This document shows, in pieces, positions 1-10,902 of a DNA stretch of 64,000 nucleotides. Numbering within the stretch: the stretch's first letter is position 1; each line of letters starts with the position of its first letter. The notes beneath the pieces are model-generated. The model saw only the letters and a list, made by a program, of their open reading frames with translations, ran no database searches and had not been told where the DNA came from. The translations under genes were made by a program, and so were the position numbers. Source of the DNA: Nitrospirota bacterium (GTDB lineage: Bacteria > Nitrospirota > Nitrospiria > SBBL01 > JAADHI01); NCBI GenBank assembly GCA_029261155.1, contig JAJDBW010000061.1, positions 62,001-126,000 of the forward strand. Direction: 5' to 3'.

Positions 1-2
1 TC

Positions 3-764
3 CAGTTGGGTGTCCTTTATTCTCCGATCGATGGATGGAGCCAAGGCAGAGAAAACAGACTCATGTTGGCCGCGGCATCGAATTTACGCTTTCCGATGAA
101 TGAAGTCATTGCGGAATATAAAAAACAACGGTCAACCCAGATCACGGTCTCCTATGGCGCATCGGGAAGCCTTGCCGCACAAATTATCGCCGGGGCACCT
201 TATGATCTTTTTTTTTCCGCTGATGAAGAGATGCCTATAAGACTGAGTGAGGCAAAGCTTGTCTTAGCCGATTCCTATTTTATTTATGGAAGCGGACAGA
301 TTGTCCTTTGGGTTCTAAATCAATCGCCGATTGATCTTAATGAGGAAGGCATGAAGGCCTTGCTTCACCCCACCGTTAAAAAAATTGCGATTGCTAACCC
401 CAGATATGCACCCTACGGGATGGCCTCAATCGCCGCTTTGAAATCGATGGGTTTCTATGAAGACTTAAAATCAAAACTGGTCTTCGGCGAAAATATCTTC
501 CACACGGCTGAATTCGTCCGTAAGGGAGGTGCCGAAATCGGTATTCTTTCATATTCCCTCGCCAGCGCGCCACCGCTTGAAGCCTCAGGACGACATTGGC
601 CTGTTCCACTAAACCTTTATCCGAAATTCAATCAAGCCGCAGTGATTTTGCGGCGAAGCCAGAATATACGAGAAGCACAATCCTTCGTAAAATTTATTCA
701 AGAGGAAGACGGCCGCGCCATTTTCGCCAAATACGGCCTCTTAGATCAAAGGCTTGCGCCATGA
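3..764 (+). CDS. modA: Molybdate ABC transporter, periplasmic binding protein ModA (5' end cut by window)
   Basis: Substrate-binding protein that captures molybdate (or tungstate) in the periplasm and delivers it to ModBC. The visible product has the ModA pattern: an AAASNL strand near the N-terminus, then YGASGSLAAQI and GAPYDLFFSAD, which form the oxyanion site in this family, and a C-terminal FAKYGLL. The frame is open to the first base of the window. An in-frame TTG lies at base 6, but no signal peptide is visible, so the true start and export signal are most likely upstream of the window. It overlaps modB by an ATGA, which indicates translational coupling in a modABC operon. Confidence 0.93.
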   Translation, partial: QLGVLYSPIDGWSQGRENRLMLAAASNLRFPMNEVIAEYKKQRSTQITVSYGASGSLAAQIIAGAPYDLFFSADEEMPIRLSEAKLVLADSYFIYGSGQIVLWVLNQSPIDLNEEGMKALLHPTVKKIAIANPRYAPYGMASIAALKSMGFYEDLKSKLVFGENIFHTAEFVRKGGAEIGILSYSLASAPPLEASGRHWPVPLNLYPKFNQAAVILRRSQNIREAQSFVKFIQEEDGRAIFAKYGLLDQRLAP

Positions 765-1447
765 GTTGGGAGGCCCTCTGGTTATCGATAAAACTCGCCT
801 CCGTAACAGCCCTATTGCTCCTCATCATCGGAATACCTCTGGCCTATTGGCTTGCTTTTTCGAAATGGAAATGGAAATTTTTGGTCGAGGCACTCGTGGC
901 CCTGCCCATCGTCCTTCCGCCAACAGTCCTAGGATTCTACCTCTTAATTGCACTTGGATCACAAAGCCCAGTCGGTCGTATCTATCAGCGCATTTTCGAC
1001 TCGACTTTGATATTTACATTTAAAGGTCTGGTCATCGCATCAATTCTATACTCGCTTCCTTTTGCGGTGCAGCCCCTTTCCATGGCTTTTTCAGGCGTTA
1101 ATACTCGGCTGATTCAAATTTCATCGCTCTTAGGTGCATCTCCCTTAAAGACTTTTATGAAAATTATTCTCCCGCTCTCGCTGAACGGTGTTTTGATGGC
1201 CTTTGTCCTAAGCTTTGCGCATACCATTGGTGAGTTCGGCCTTGTGCTCATGGTTGGAGGCAATATCCCTGGTGCCACACGAACCATCTCCATCGATTTA
1301 TACGACCAGGTCCAGGCCATGAACGACCAAGCCGCGTCTGAGACGGCACTTTTTCTACTCATGCTTTCCTTCTTCTTTTTGTCTTTGATCTACTTTATCG
1401 ACCGAAAAAAAGGACCTTACTTCCCCGGTTTTAATCGTACATATTAA
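761..1447 (+). CDS. modB: Molybdate ABC transporter permease ModB
   Basis: Integral membrane permease of the molybdate importer, 228 residues. The ATG at 761 overlaps the modA stop as ATGA, so it is preferred over longer in-frame extensions. The product has about five hydrophobic segments. The cytoplasmic EAA-type coupling loop is visible as SSLLGASPLKTF, followed by HTIGEFGLVLMVGGNIPG, which is very typical of ModB. It pairs with modA and modC in one operon, with modC starting ten bases after its stop. Length is normal for ModB. Confidence 0.95.
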   Translation: MSWEALWLSIKLASVTALLLLIIGIPLAYWLAFSKWKWKFLVEALVALPIVLPPTVLGFYLLIALGSQSPVGRIYQRIFDSTLIFTFKGLVIASILYSLPFAVQPLSMAFSGVNTRLIQISSLLGASPLKTFMKIILPLSLNGVLMAFVLSFAHTIGEFGLVLMVGGNIPGATRTISIDLYDQVQAMNDQAASETALFLLMLSFFFLSLIYFIDRKKGPYFPGFNRTY

Positions 1448-1457
1448 TGTTGAATTT

Positions 1458-2549
1458 ATGATGGATTCTGCCCTCTTTGTTGACTTGGATTATCGCTTTT
1501 CAAAGGGAGGCCAGCTCAAAGTTTCCTTTTCCATTGCTTTAGATATGCCATCCACAACCGTCATTTTCGGTCCCTCCGGGAGCGGAAAAAGCACCTTGCT
1601 GCATTGCCTCGCCGGGATCGAAACACCCGATACCGGCAATATCCGATTGGGTGATCTCGATTGGTTCAATAAATCTAAAAATCAGAACCTCCGCCCTCAG
1701 GATCGTTCCGTCGGCCTGCTTTTTCAAGACTATCCCCTCTTTCCTCACCTGAATATATTTAAAAATACAGCCTATGGACTACACGGACTATCGAAGCAAG
1801 AACGCAAAGAAAGGGTTCAATCCTGGATGGATTTATTTGGTTTACGAGGCAAAGAAAACAGGTATCCGGATGAACTTTCAGGTGGAGAACGGCAACGGGC
1901 GGCCCTGGCTCAAATTTTAGCGTCGCAGCCCCGTCTTCTCTTATTGGACGAACCCTTTTCAGCGCTTGACCTTCACGCCCGTAACAACTTACATGAAAAA
2001 CTTCGAACCTGGATCCACGAACAGAAAGGGACTGTGATCATGGTTACACACGACCTGTCCGAAGCCCTGGCCTTCGCCGATCGTTTTATTATTTTATCGG
2101 AAGGGAAAATCTTGCAGGAAGGAAGTCCGATGGATATCTTTAGCCGTCCAGCGCTACCTTCAGTCGCAAAAATCGTCGGCATTGAAAACGTGCTCCCTGG
2201 AAAAATCTTTTCGACAGAGGGGGACATGCTGACGCTGGCGGTCGGAAAAGCACATCTAGTTGCGAGTGGATTGGGACAGCCTCAGCAACCCTGCTTTGCC
2301 GCTATACGCGCAGAGGAAATCGTATTGGAAATCGGAAAGGCAGCTCAGAGTAGCGCACGCAACCGGATAAACGGTGTTATTTTAGAAATTATCTCGCACG
2401 GACCTCATGCGAAAGTGAAGATCGATTGCGGATTTCCACTCACGGCCTCAATTACCCAACAGTCGGCTTTGGATCTTTCACTCAAGGCTGGAATGGATAT
2501 CGTCGCCGTTATTAAAGCATCTGCCATTCACGTACTGCCTGCACCCTAG
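1458..2549 (+). CDS. modC: Molybdate ABC transporter ATPase ModC
   Basis: ATPase that powers ModAB molybdate import, 363 residues. The nucleotide-binding domain has Walker A GPSGSGKST at residues 38-46, a Q-loop FQDYPLF, the LSGGERQR signature, Walker B LLLLDEPF and the switch His in VTHDLSEA. The last ~70 residues form a TOBE-type domain, which binds oxyanion in ModC. It is the last gene of modABC. A strong hairpin terminator about 60 bases after the stop separates it from the convergent htrA gene. Confidence 0.95.
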   Translation: MMDSALFVDLDYRFSKGGQLKVSFSIALDMPSTTVIFGPSGSGKSTLLHCLAGIETPDTGNIRLGDLDWFNKSKNQNLRPQDRSVGLLFQDYPLFPHLNIFKNTAYGLHGLSKQERKERVQSWMDLFGLRGKENRYPDELSGGERQRAALAQILASQPRLLLLDEPFSALDLHARNNLHEKLRTWIHEQKGTVIMVTHDLSEALAFADRFIILSEGKILQEGSPMDIFSRPALPSVAKIVGIENVLPGKIFSTEGDMLTLAVGKAHLVASGLGQPQQPCFAAIRAEEIVLEIGKAAQSSARNRINGVILEIISHGPHAKVKIDCGFPLTASITQQSALDLSLKAGMDIVAVIKASAIHVLPAP

Positions 2550-2610
2550 TCGCGCACAAAAAACATAGGCCTTAAAATACGAAGCGATGATAAAGATCGC
2601 CTGCGTACAT

Positions 2611-2645
2611 AAAAAAAGGCCCTCCCATTCGGGAGGGCCTTTTTT
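2611..2645. terminator. Bidirectional intrinsic terminator between modC and degP
   Basis: A perfect 10-bp G+C-rich stem (2617-2626 with 2631-2640) encloses an ATTC tetraloop. A run of A precedes it and a run of T follows it. It can therefore stop transcripts arriving from both convergent genes. Confidence 0.9.
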
Positions 2646-2667
2646 CGATGTTGATGTGCTTCTCGGT

Positions 2668-4047
2668 CTATTCTTCCGCTCTCGGTTTCAAGACGATGAA
2701 GAAGGCCCGGCCTTCCCGCGTCACGCGCATCAGGACGGTTTCAGCGGCCTTGGTCTCTTTCATCATTTCGGTGAATTCTTTTGCATTTTTGACCTTTTTT
2801 CGATTCACCTCTTTAATGAGATCGCCTTCTTTCAGACCTTCCGTTGCGGAAACGGACTCTTCATCGACCTTCGTAATCACAACACCTTCTTCGTCTTCAG
2901 CCAGGTTATATTTTTTGGCGATTTCGGCACTGATAGTTTGAACCGAGAGGCCAAGAAATTTATCCGGCTCACTTGGGATCGAGGCGGTTACGGCTTCGTC
3001 TTTACGTTCGACCAGGTGAACATCTAAGGTCATATTTTTCCCATCGCGCAAAACTTCAATCTTGATTGTCTCTCCGGGAAAATAACCTGCGATGACACGC
3101 GCCAGGGTATTTGGCGTATCAACCTTCTTTTTGTTAACCGACAAGATGATATCTCCGGGGGAAATCCCACCTTTATCCGCCGGATCGCCTTCGAAAACTT
3201 CATTAATCAGTACCCCGGAGCCTTCTTTCACATTAAATTTTTGCGCCAGTTCAGTCGTTAAAGGCTGAATCCCGACGCCCAGCCACCCCCGACTCACCCG
3301 TCCACGTTCCCTGAGCTGCGTCGTAACCGATTTCACCATATTGGAGGGGATGGCAAAACCAATCCCTTGCGCAAAATTGATGATCGCCGTATTAATGCCG
3401 ACGACTTCTCCACGGATGTTAAAAAGCGGGCCCCCTGAATTTCCAGGGTTGATTGAGGCATCGGTTTGTATAAAATCCTCATAGCGGCTGAGGTTGACAT
3501 TTTCCCGTCCGAGCGCGCTGATCACCCCAACCGTAACCGTACGGTCCAAACCAAAGGGGTTTCCAACGGCAATCACCCACTGCCCAACTTTAATTTTCGA
3601 AGAGTCGGCAAGGCTCACGGAAAACAAATCTTTTTCGGCTTCGATTTTGACCAAGGCCAAATCCGTATCCGGATCTTTTCCGATTACGGTGCCCTTAAAT
3701 TTCGTTTTATCGGAGAGCCGGACTTCGACGACGGAAGCGTCGCCAACCACGTGGTTATTCGTGACAATGTACCCCGCCTTATCGATAATCACACCCGAGC
3801 CCGATCCGGGCGGCGCTTCGCGAGGTGATCCCTGCGGTCTGCGTGGATTCGGTTCAGGAGGTCCAGATGTAGATGGGGAGATATTGACGACGGATGGTTT
3901 TACTTTTTCGGCAATGGCGATAAATGTCGACTGGAATTGCTCGATGAGCTTAATGCCTTCTTCCAGGTCCGACTTCGCATGAGACTCTGCAACCATTCCC
4001 GGAATCAAGAAGATTAAGGAAATGATTAAGATGATTCGCTTCAGCAT
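2668..4047 (-). CDS. degP: Periplasmic serine protease HtrA/DegP family (Do-like)
   Basis: Trypsin-like protease/chaperone of the envelope stress response, 459 residues. The ATG at 4047 is chosen because AAAGGAGGG lies six bases upstream and a signal peptide (basic MLKR, hydrophobic core, cleavage near SHA) begins there. A longer in-frame start at 4116 lacks both. The catalytic triad is visible: His99 in TNNHVVG, Asp129 in DTDLALV and Ser204 in GNSGGP. Two PDZ domains follow (about 275-350 and 370-455), the DegP/DegQ arrangement. It is convergent with modC and stands alone. On the minus strand a TATAAT lies about 80 bases upstream (4125-4130), without a good -35. Confidence 0.94.
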   Translation of the reverse strand: MLKRIILIISLIFLIPGMVAESHAKSDLEEGIKLIEQFQSTFIAIAEKVKPSVVNISPSTSGPPEPNPRRPQGSPREAPPGSGSGVIIDKAGYIVTNNHVVGDASVVEVRLSDKTKFKGTVIGKDPDTDLALVKIEAEKDLFSVSLADSSKIKVGQWVIAVGNPFGLDRTVTVGVISALGRENVNLSRYEDFIQTDASINPGNSGGPLFNIRGEVVGINTAIINFAQGIGFAIPSNMVKSVTTQLRERGRVSRGWLGVGIQPLTTELAQKFNVKEGSGVLINEVFEGDPADKGGISPGDIILSVNKKKVDTPNTLARVIAGYFPGETIKIEVLRDGKNMTLDVHLVERKDEAVTASIPSEPDKFLGLSVQTISAEIAKKYNLAEDEEGVVITKVDEESVSATEGLKEGDLIKEVNRKKVKNAKEFTEMMKETKAAETVLMRVTREGRAFFIVLKPRAEE

Positions 4048-4478
4048 GATCCCTCCTTTACCATAGAGCTGAATGAGCGGTACTTTACTTATAAACCTCA
4101 ACGAAGTATAAACCAAAAATTGGCATTATACAATAACTTGTATTCAAGCCCTCCATCAAAATCCTCGGCATTCCTAATAAACTTAAATCATCAATCCACA
4201 TTGCTCATCACCTTAAAAATAACCCATAAAAAGAAATCTTTTCCTGAAAAATGGCACGAATCGGTAGCGGAAGGTCCCCCGGCTTTGGTGTCTCAGTCTC
4301 CTTCACGCATGACAAAATGCGTTAAGACAGTAAGGCTAAGCAAAAGAATTAGAAGACCAAAGTTATCCTCTGCCCAGGTTTGACAGGCCAGAGCCTATAC
4401 GATAAACTCGCGCCAGTGAACAACACGCGCCCCTTCCCAATGCTTTGATCCAGGCCGATTAACTAGAACTCAGTCGAG
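4048..4478. other. Intergenic region between divergent degP and the FAD oxidoreductase
   Basis: About 430 bases without a convincing gene. An 87-codon open frame at 4120-4383 has no ribosome-binding site and no recognisable protein pattern. The right end holds the sigma-70-like promoter listed separately. The left end must hold the degP promoter. Confidence 0.5.
4380..4408 (+). promoter_or_regulatory. Candidate sigma-70 promoter for the FAD oxidoreductase/synthase pair
   Basis: TTGACA at 4380-4385, a 17-base spacer and TAAACT at 4403-4408. The predicted transcription start is about 60-65 bases before the ATG at 4479. This is a sequence match only. Confidence 0.45.
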
Positions 4479-5651
4479 ATGAATACAAAAATAAAAATCG
4501 CCGGCGCGGGCCCTGCAGGACTCAGCGCTGCGATCTGTTTGGCAAAAAAAGGATATCCAGTCGAAATTTTCGAGGCAAGAGACTGTGTCGGTGGACGTTT
4601 TATCGGTGACTTCCAAGTGATCGAAAATTCAAGCCGCGACGAAGATATTTGCGAGCTCTTAAAACGGATTGGCATCTCGACCGAATTCTTTTTCAAGCCC
4701 GTCCACCAATCTATTTTTTATGACCACAAGCTAAAACCCACACCGGTAAAAAGTCGGAAACCCTTCGCTTACTTTATTCGGAGAGGTTCGGAAAAAGGGG
4801 CACTGGATGCTGGTCTATTGGCCCAGGCCCTCGAGGCCGGTGCAAATATCGCCTACAATCAACGTGTCGCACCCGATGCCGTGGATATTGTCGCAACGGG
4901 ACCGACGGTTCCGGATGGACTGGCAAAAGAGATGACTTTTTCATGTGATTTAGGCGAAACGGTTTCGGTGCTCTTCGACCATCGCCTTTCGCCCGGGGGA
5001 TACAGCTATCTCTTCGTGCTGGATGGCCAAGCCACTTTCGGCTGCGCCATCACGCGCGATTTTGACCATATTAACAATTATTTCAATGCGAGTTTCAATC
5101 GCTTTCAAGAAATCCATCCCTTTTCCACGGCCAATGAAAAAACAGGCTACTCATTTATGAATTTCTGTATTAAATCGAGCGCCCAAGAAAATCACCGGCT
5201 CTATGCCGGTGAAGTGGCTGGCTTTCAGGATTATCTTTTTGGCTTGGGGATTCGCTACGCCCTGACAACGGGTTTTGCTGCGGCGGAAAGCATCATCCAA
5301 AAAGAAGACTATGATCTGCTTTGGAATAAAGAGATCGGTCAGGCGCAAGAAACCAGCTTAGTCAACCGCTTCCTTTATGAAAAAGGAGGCAATGCCGGCC
5401 TGAGAATGTTTATCGCACAAGCTGGGCGACAAGACTTAAAGACTTACTTAAATAAATGGCACCGCCCCAATTCCATCAAAAAACTCCTCTACCCTTTTGT
5501 AAAATGGGCTTTGGGTGAAAAAAATAACTGCCAGCACCATATTTCAAAGCATTGGTGCCGCAGCAAACCGACCTCCACGATTAAAACCCAACTCGGCCCA
5601 ACACAATCTCCAAGCGATCGTCAGGGCCCAATGGACCCGATCGAATCATGA
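4479..5651 (+). CDS. FAD-dependent oxidoreductase, geranylgeranyl-reductase-like
   Basis: Flavoprotein of 390 residues. The N-terminus has a Rossmann dinucleotide-binding fold with GAGPAGLSAA at residues 9-18 and an acidic residue at the end of the second strand (EIFEARDCVGG). The middle and C-terminal parts resemble the geranylgeranyl reductase/FixC group of oxidoreductases rather than a carotene desaturase. It overlaps the following squalene/phytoene synthase by ATGA, so the two are probably co-translated. A role in reducing or oxidising an isoprenoid is the simplest inference; the substrate cannot be told from sequence. The last ~50 residues are polar and look unstructured. Confidence 0.75.
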   Translation: MNTKIKIAGAGPAGLSAAICLAKKGYPVEIFEARDCVGGRFIGDFQVIENSSRDEDICELLKRIGISTEFFFKPVHQSIFYDHKLKPTPVKSRKPFAYFIRRGSEKGALDAGLLAQALEAGANIAYNQRVAPDAVDIVATGPTVPDGLAKEMTFSCDLGETVSVLFDHRLSPGGYSYLFVLDGQATFGCAITRDFDHINNYFNASFNRFQEIHPFSTANEKTGYSFMNFCIKSSAQENHRLYAGEVAGFQDYLFGLGIRYALTTGFAAAESIIQKEDYDLLWNKEIGQAQETSLVNRFLYEKGGNAGLRMFIAQAGRQDLKTYLNKWHRPNSIKKLLYPFVKWALGEKNNCQHHISKHWCRSKPTSTIKTQLGPTQSPSDRQGPMDPIES

Positions 5652-6508
5652 GCACTTCTCTTGCCGAAGCCCAAAAATACTGCGCAACTTTAACCCAACG
5701 CGCAGGCCCGCATTTTTCCGTAGGCTTCCGATTTCTCCCAGCGAAAAAGCGCAAGGCCATCTATGCTGTTTATGCCTTTTGCCGTTATGCAGATGATATT
5801 GTCGACGAAAAACAAGAACAGCCGATCGAAGAACTCCTGGCATCCTGGGAAGCGGAATTGGATCGATGTTATGACCATAAACCGAGCCACCCCATCACCA
5901 TCGCCCTTTCCGAGGCCATCCGCTCCTATCCCATTCCGAAGGCAGGATTTCAGGGTTTGATTGAAGGGTGCCGCATGGATCTTCGCTGCAATCGCTACCC
6001 TACTTTTGAAGATCTGATGGTGTATTGCGATCTGGTTGCGACAACGATTCGAGATCTCTCCCTTCCCATCTTTGGCTACAAAGGAGACGAGGGACAGAAA
6101 CTCGGTCGCGCACTTTCGACTGCACTTCAACTCACGAATATCGTCCGGGACGTCGGCGAGGACCTTGACCGAAACCGTATTTACTTGCCCCTCGATGAAA
6201 TTGAAAGCGCCGGTTATTCAGAATCGCAACTCCTTAAACGGATAAAGAACAAGGCTTTCTTAAAACTAATGGCTTTTCAATGCAAACGTATTCGTACTTA
6301 CTTCGATGAAGCCGCTCAGCTCATTCCCTTAATCGATGCCGACGCCCAAGTGGCCATTGCCTTGATGCGTAACGTCTACCTCGCCTTAATCGACCGAATT
6401 GAAGCCAAGCCCTACGATGTGTTGGATAAACAAATTCGCCTCTCCTTAAAAGAAAGAGGATATGTCCTACTACAAACCCTTAAAAAGAAAGCCCCCTCCC
6501 CTGCTTGA
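5648..6508 (+). CDS. Squalene/phytoene synthase family protein (HpnD- or CrtB-like)
   Basis: Head-to-head prenyl synthase, 286 residues, normal for the family. Both Mg-diphosphate Asp-rich motifs are present: DDIVDE at residues 49-54 and RDVGED at 167-172, followed by LDRNRIYLP. The N-terminal pattern around SVGFRFLPAKKRKAIYAVYAFCR is closer to HpnD/phytoene synthase than to HpnC. The ATG overlaps the preceding flavoprotein stop. The family makes presqualene diphosphate/squalene from two farnesyl diphosphates or phytoene from two geranylgeranyl diphosphates. No other hpn or crt gene lies in the window to choose between these. Confidence 0.88.
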   Translation: MSTSLAEAQKYCATLTQRAGPHFSVGFRFLPAKKRKAIYAVYAFCRYADDIVDEKQEQPIEELLASWEAELDRCYDHKPSHPITIALSEAIRSYPIPKAGFQGLIEGCRMDLRCNRYPTFEDLMVYCDLVATTIRDLSLPIFGYKGDEGQKLGRALSTALQLTNIVRDVGEDLDRNRIYLPLDEIESAGYSESQLLKRIKNKAFLKLMAFQCKRIRTYFDEAAQLIPLIDADAQVAIALMRNVYLALIDRIEAKPYDVLDKQIRLSLKERGYVLLQTLKKKAPSPA

Positions 6509-6545
6509 GGAAACCGGGCATATCTTATTTGATGACAATCAGGAT

Positions 6546-6575
6546 TTGACTCCGTTTGAGGGCCTATGTCATACT
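6546..6575 (+). promoter_or_regulatory. Candidate promoter of the thiC-thi4 operon
   Basis: TTGACT at 6546-6551 and CATACT at 6570-6575 with an 18-base spacer. The predicted start is just at the 5' edge of the TPP riboswitch, as expected for a riboswitch-led transcript. The -10 is imperfect. Confidence 0.4.
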
Positions 6576-6580
6576 CCCTC

Positions 6581-6672
6581 CTAATTTCAGGGGTGCCACA
6601 AAGGCTGAGAGTTCCGGAGAAACGGAGCAACTCTTCGAACCTGCTCTGGGTAATGCCAGCGAAGGAAATAGC
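6581..6672 (+). promoter_or_regulatory. TPP riboswitch (THI element) upstream of thiC
   Basis: The conserved THI-box parts are all present in order: GGGGTGCC near 6590, GCTGAGA at 6604-6610, then GAACCTGCTCTGGGTAATGC and CAGCGAAGGAAA. P1 can form between AATTTC at 6583-6588 and GAAATA at 6665-6670. Thiamine diphosphate binding should repress the downstream genes. A terminator hairpin directly follows, which suggests transcriptional attenuation. Confidence 0.95.
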
Positions 6673-6688
6673 GTTCGTTATCTTTGTT

Positions 6689-8640
<1,952 letters not shown>

Positions 8641-8685
8641 CGTCCCTTGAACCGAACACGATCATTGAGCAAGGAGTTCCTCATC

Positions 8686-9492
8686 ATGGAAGAAAGAGAG
8701 ATCGCCCCTTTAAAAGAAGCTGAGATCACCCGCACCATTGCACAAGAATCCTTTAAGGCCTTCGACCAAGTCATCTCGTCGGATGTGTTGATCGTCGGGT
8801 CTGGGCCATCCGGCCTGATCTGCGGTGCTGAGTTAGCTTCTGCGGGCTACAACGTGGTCATCATCGAGCAATTGAATCACATGGGGGGCGGATTTTGGAA
8901 CGGCGGGTACTTGATGAACAAGGCTGCCATCGCGCACCCAGCCCAAGAGATTCTGCTCAAAATTGGTGTCCCTTGCAAGGAAATCACAAAAGAGATGTAC
9001 ATCGTCGACCCGCCCCATGCCACGGCCAACCTCATCCGCCATGCCTATGATTCCGGGGCCAAAATCCTCAATATGACCAAGGTCGTGGATCTGGTGATCC
9101 GCGGCGAAGACCACCGCTTGGAAGGCCTGGTCGTCAATTGGTACCCCTTGGAGGTCATGGGTCACGACGCCGCCCACGTCGATCCCATCGCCCTGGAATC
9201 GAAAATCGTTGTCGATGCAACCGGCCACGATGCGGTAACGCTCGACCTGCTCGCAAAAAGAGGGCTCTACGAAGCCGTGCCGGGAAACGGCGCGATGTGG
9301 GTTGAACGGTCTGAAGAGATGGTCATGAAAAAAACGGGTGAGCCTTATCCAAACCTGTTTGTGGTCGGACTTGCAGTCGCCGCCGTTTATGGCAGCCCGA
9401 GAATGGGTCCGTCTTTCGGGGCGATGCTGCTTTCGGGAAAAAAAGGGGCGGGATTGATCAAAAATAAGCTCGGGACGCTCTCATCGAAATAG
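8686..9492 (+). CDS. thi4: Thiamine thiazole synthase Thi4, sulfide-dependent (His) type
   Basis: FAD/NAD-fold enzyme that builds the thiazole phosphate of thiamine from NAD and glycine, 268 residues. AAGGAG at 8671-8676 supports the ATG at 8686 over an in-frame TTG at 8647. The dinucleotide motif is VGSGPSGL (37-44). At the position of the sulfur-donating Cys of the yeast suicide enzyme, this protein has His164 in AAHVDP, as in archaeal Thi4 that uses free sulfide and turns over. It shares the riboswitch-controlled operon with thiC. No thiG, thiS or thiF is in the window. Confidence 0.93.
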   Translation: MEEREIAPLKEAEITRTIAQESFKAFDQVISSDVLIVGSGPSGLICGAELASAGYNVVIIEQLNHMGGGFWNGGYLMNKAAIAHPAQEILLKIGVPCKEITKEMYIVDPPHATANLIRHAYDSGAKILNMTKVVDLVIRGEDHRLEGLVVNWYPLEVMGHDAAHVDPIALESKIVVDATGHDAVTLDLLAKRGLYEAVPGNGAMWVERSEEMVMKKTGEPYPNLFVVGLAVAAVYGSPRMGPSFGAMLLSGKKGAGLIKNKLGTLSSK

Positions 9493-9549
9493 GAAGAAAT
9501 GTACAAGACCGATCGACGCGTTTTATTTTTAGCAGTAGGCCAGAAAACC

Positions 9550-9578
9550 TTGACATTATAAGCCCTGTTTGTTACTTT
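9550..9578 (+). promoter_or_regulatory. Promoter of tRNA-Phe
   Basis: A perfect TTGACA at 9550-9555, a 17-base spacer and TACTTT at 9573-9578. This lies 11 bases before the mature tRNA 5' end. Confidence 0.6.
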
Positions 9579-9588
9579 CACCGCCGTT

Positions 9589-9664
<76 letters not shown>

Positions 9665-9721
9665 TTTTTCTTCCGTCGAATCTAAAGATCCCCTGTCCAC
9701 CCTCTTTCTATCCCTTATCGT

Positions 9722-10846
9722 TCAACATTGAGTTGAAACGCGCGTAGAGCGCATCTCCTTAAATTCAGTGAACTTTTCAGACACATAAGCCGAGATCTTA
9801 CTTTTAAAGATCTCCTTGTCAAACTTCTCTGCATGCCGCCGTATTATTTTAGGATCGAATTCCATTGTCGTAAATTTTTCGATAGCTTCAATAAGAGATT
9901 CAGGCGTCTGTTCTTTAAAGAAAAGCCCTGTGGTCCCATCCACCACCGTTTCTAGGGCACCTCCTCCTGCATAAGCAATGATGGGTTTCCCCGATGCCAT
10001 CGCCTCCACCGGTGCAATGCCAAAATCTTCGAGGCCTGAAAAGATCAATCCGCGCGATTTGCTCAGATAATGTGCCACTTCATCTTGAGAGACCTTCCCT
10101 AAAAATCGAATGTTGCTATTCGCCATCTTTTTAAGTGTGTCCATATAAGGTCCCGCCCCAATAATGATAAGCGGAAGTCCGAGCTGATTAAAGGCTTCTA
10201 TAACAAGGTCAACTCTTTTGTAGGCATTTAATCTAGAGAGTACTAAGAAATAATCTTCATGTACATCGGAAATATAAAATGAAGAAATTTCGACGGGAGG
10301 AAATATCACATCTGCATTGCGGTGATAGACCAATTTAATCCTATTCCGAATGTGATCGGAAATGCCGATAAAATAATGAACACGTTTTACCGTATTAATA
10401 TCCCAGCGTTTTAATCGAGCAAGGACCCAGGGGAGGATGAGTTTAAAAAATGGATTGATGTTTTCGCGTGATAAATAAGCCTCCGAATCCCAGACAAAGC
10501 GCATGGGCGAATAGCAATAACAGATATGGCAAACATTTTCTGGAACCCGTACTCCTTTAGCAAATGCGCTACTACTGCTTAATACGAGATCAAAGCCGCT
10601 TAGGTCAAAGCTTTCAATGGCGGAAGGGAAGCACAGAAGATATTTCTTAAAATGCCGTTTGATGAAAGGCAGGTGTTGCATGAAGGAGGGCCTAACGTCA
10701 AAAGTAGAAAAACCAGCGGGAAGGTTTTTCGGTTGGAAAATTGAAGTATATATTGGCGCATCCGGGAAAATCTCATGAAGCGCTTCGACCACTTTTTCGG
10801 CACCACCGTACTGATTAAGATAATCGTGGACGATGGCGACTTTCAT
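9722..10846 (-). CDS. GT4-family glycosyltransferase
   Basis: Cytoplasmic retaining glycosyltransferase with GT-B fold, 374 residues. The N-terminal HDYLNQYGGAEKVVEAL pattern and the C-terminal EX7E-type donor site (SGLEDFGIAPVEAMASGKPII) place it in GT4. The family includes mannosyl- and rhamnosyl-transferases that use nucleotide sugars. It is the last gene of the minus-strand polysaccharide cluster and probably adds one residue to the repeat unit or the primer region. Donor and acceptor cannot be read from the sequence. Confidence 0.88.
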   Translation of the reverse strand: MKVAIVHDYLNQYGGAEKVVEALHEIFPDAPIYTSIFQPKNLPAGFSTFDVRPSFMQHLPFIKRHFKKYLLCFPSAIESFDLSGFDLVLSSSSAFAKGVRVPENVCHICYCYSPMRFVWDSEAYLSRENINPFFKLILPWVLARLKRWDINTVKRVHYFIGISDHIRNRIKLVYHRNADVIFPPVEISSFYISDVHEDYFLVLSRLNAYKRVDLVIEAFNQLGLPLIIIGAGPYMDTLKKMANSNIRFLGKVSQDEVAHYLSKSRGLIFSGLEDFGIAPVEAMASGKPIIAYAGGGALETVVDGTTGLFFKEQTPESLIEAIEKFTTMEFDPKIIRRHAEKFDKEIFKSKISAYVSEKFTEFKEMRSTRVSTQC

Positions 10847-10902
10847 GATATAACCATATTCCTGAACGCGGAAATTCTTTTTAGTAAAGGATACTATCTC
10901 TG

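Noticed and set aside
4245-4265. TGGCAC near 4252 as a sigma-54 -24 element
   Set aside because: No TTGC at the required -12 spacing.
4120-4383. 87-codon plus-strand frame upstream of the FAD oxidoreductase
   Set aside because: No ribosome-binding site, no recognisable motif, and it overlaps probable promoter DNA.
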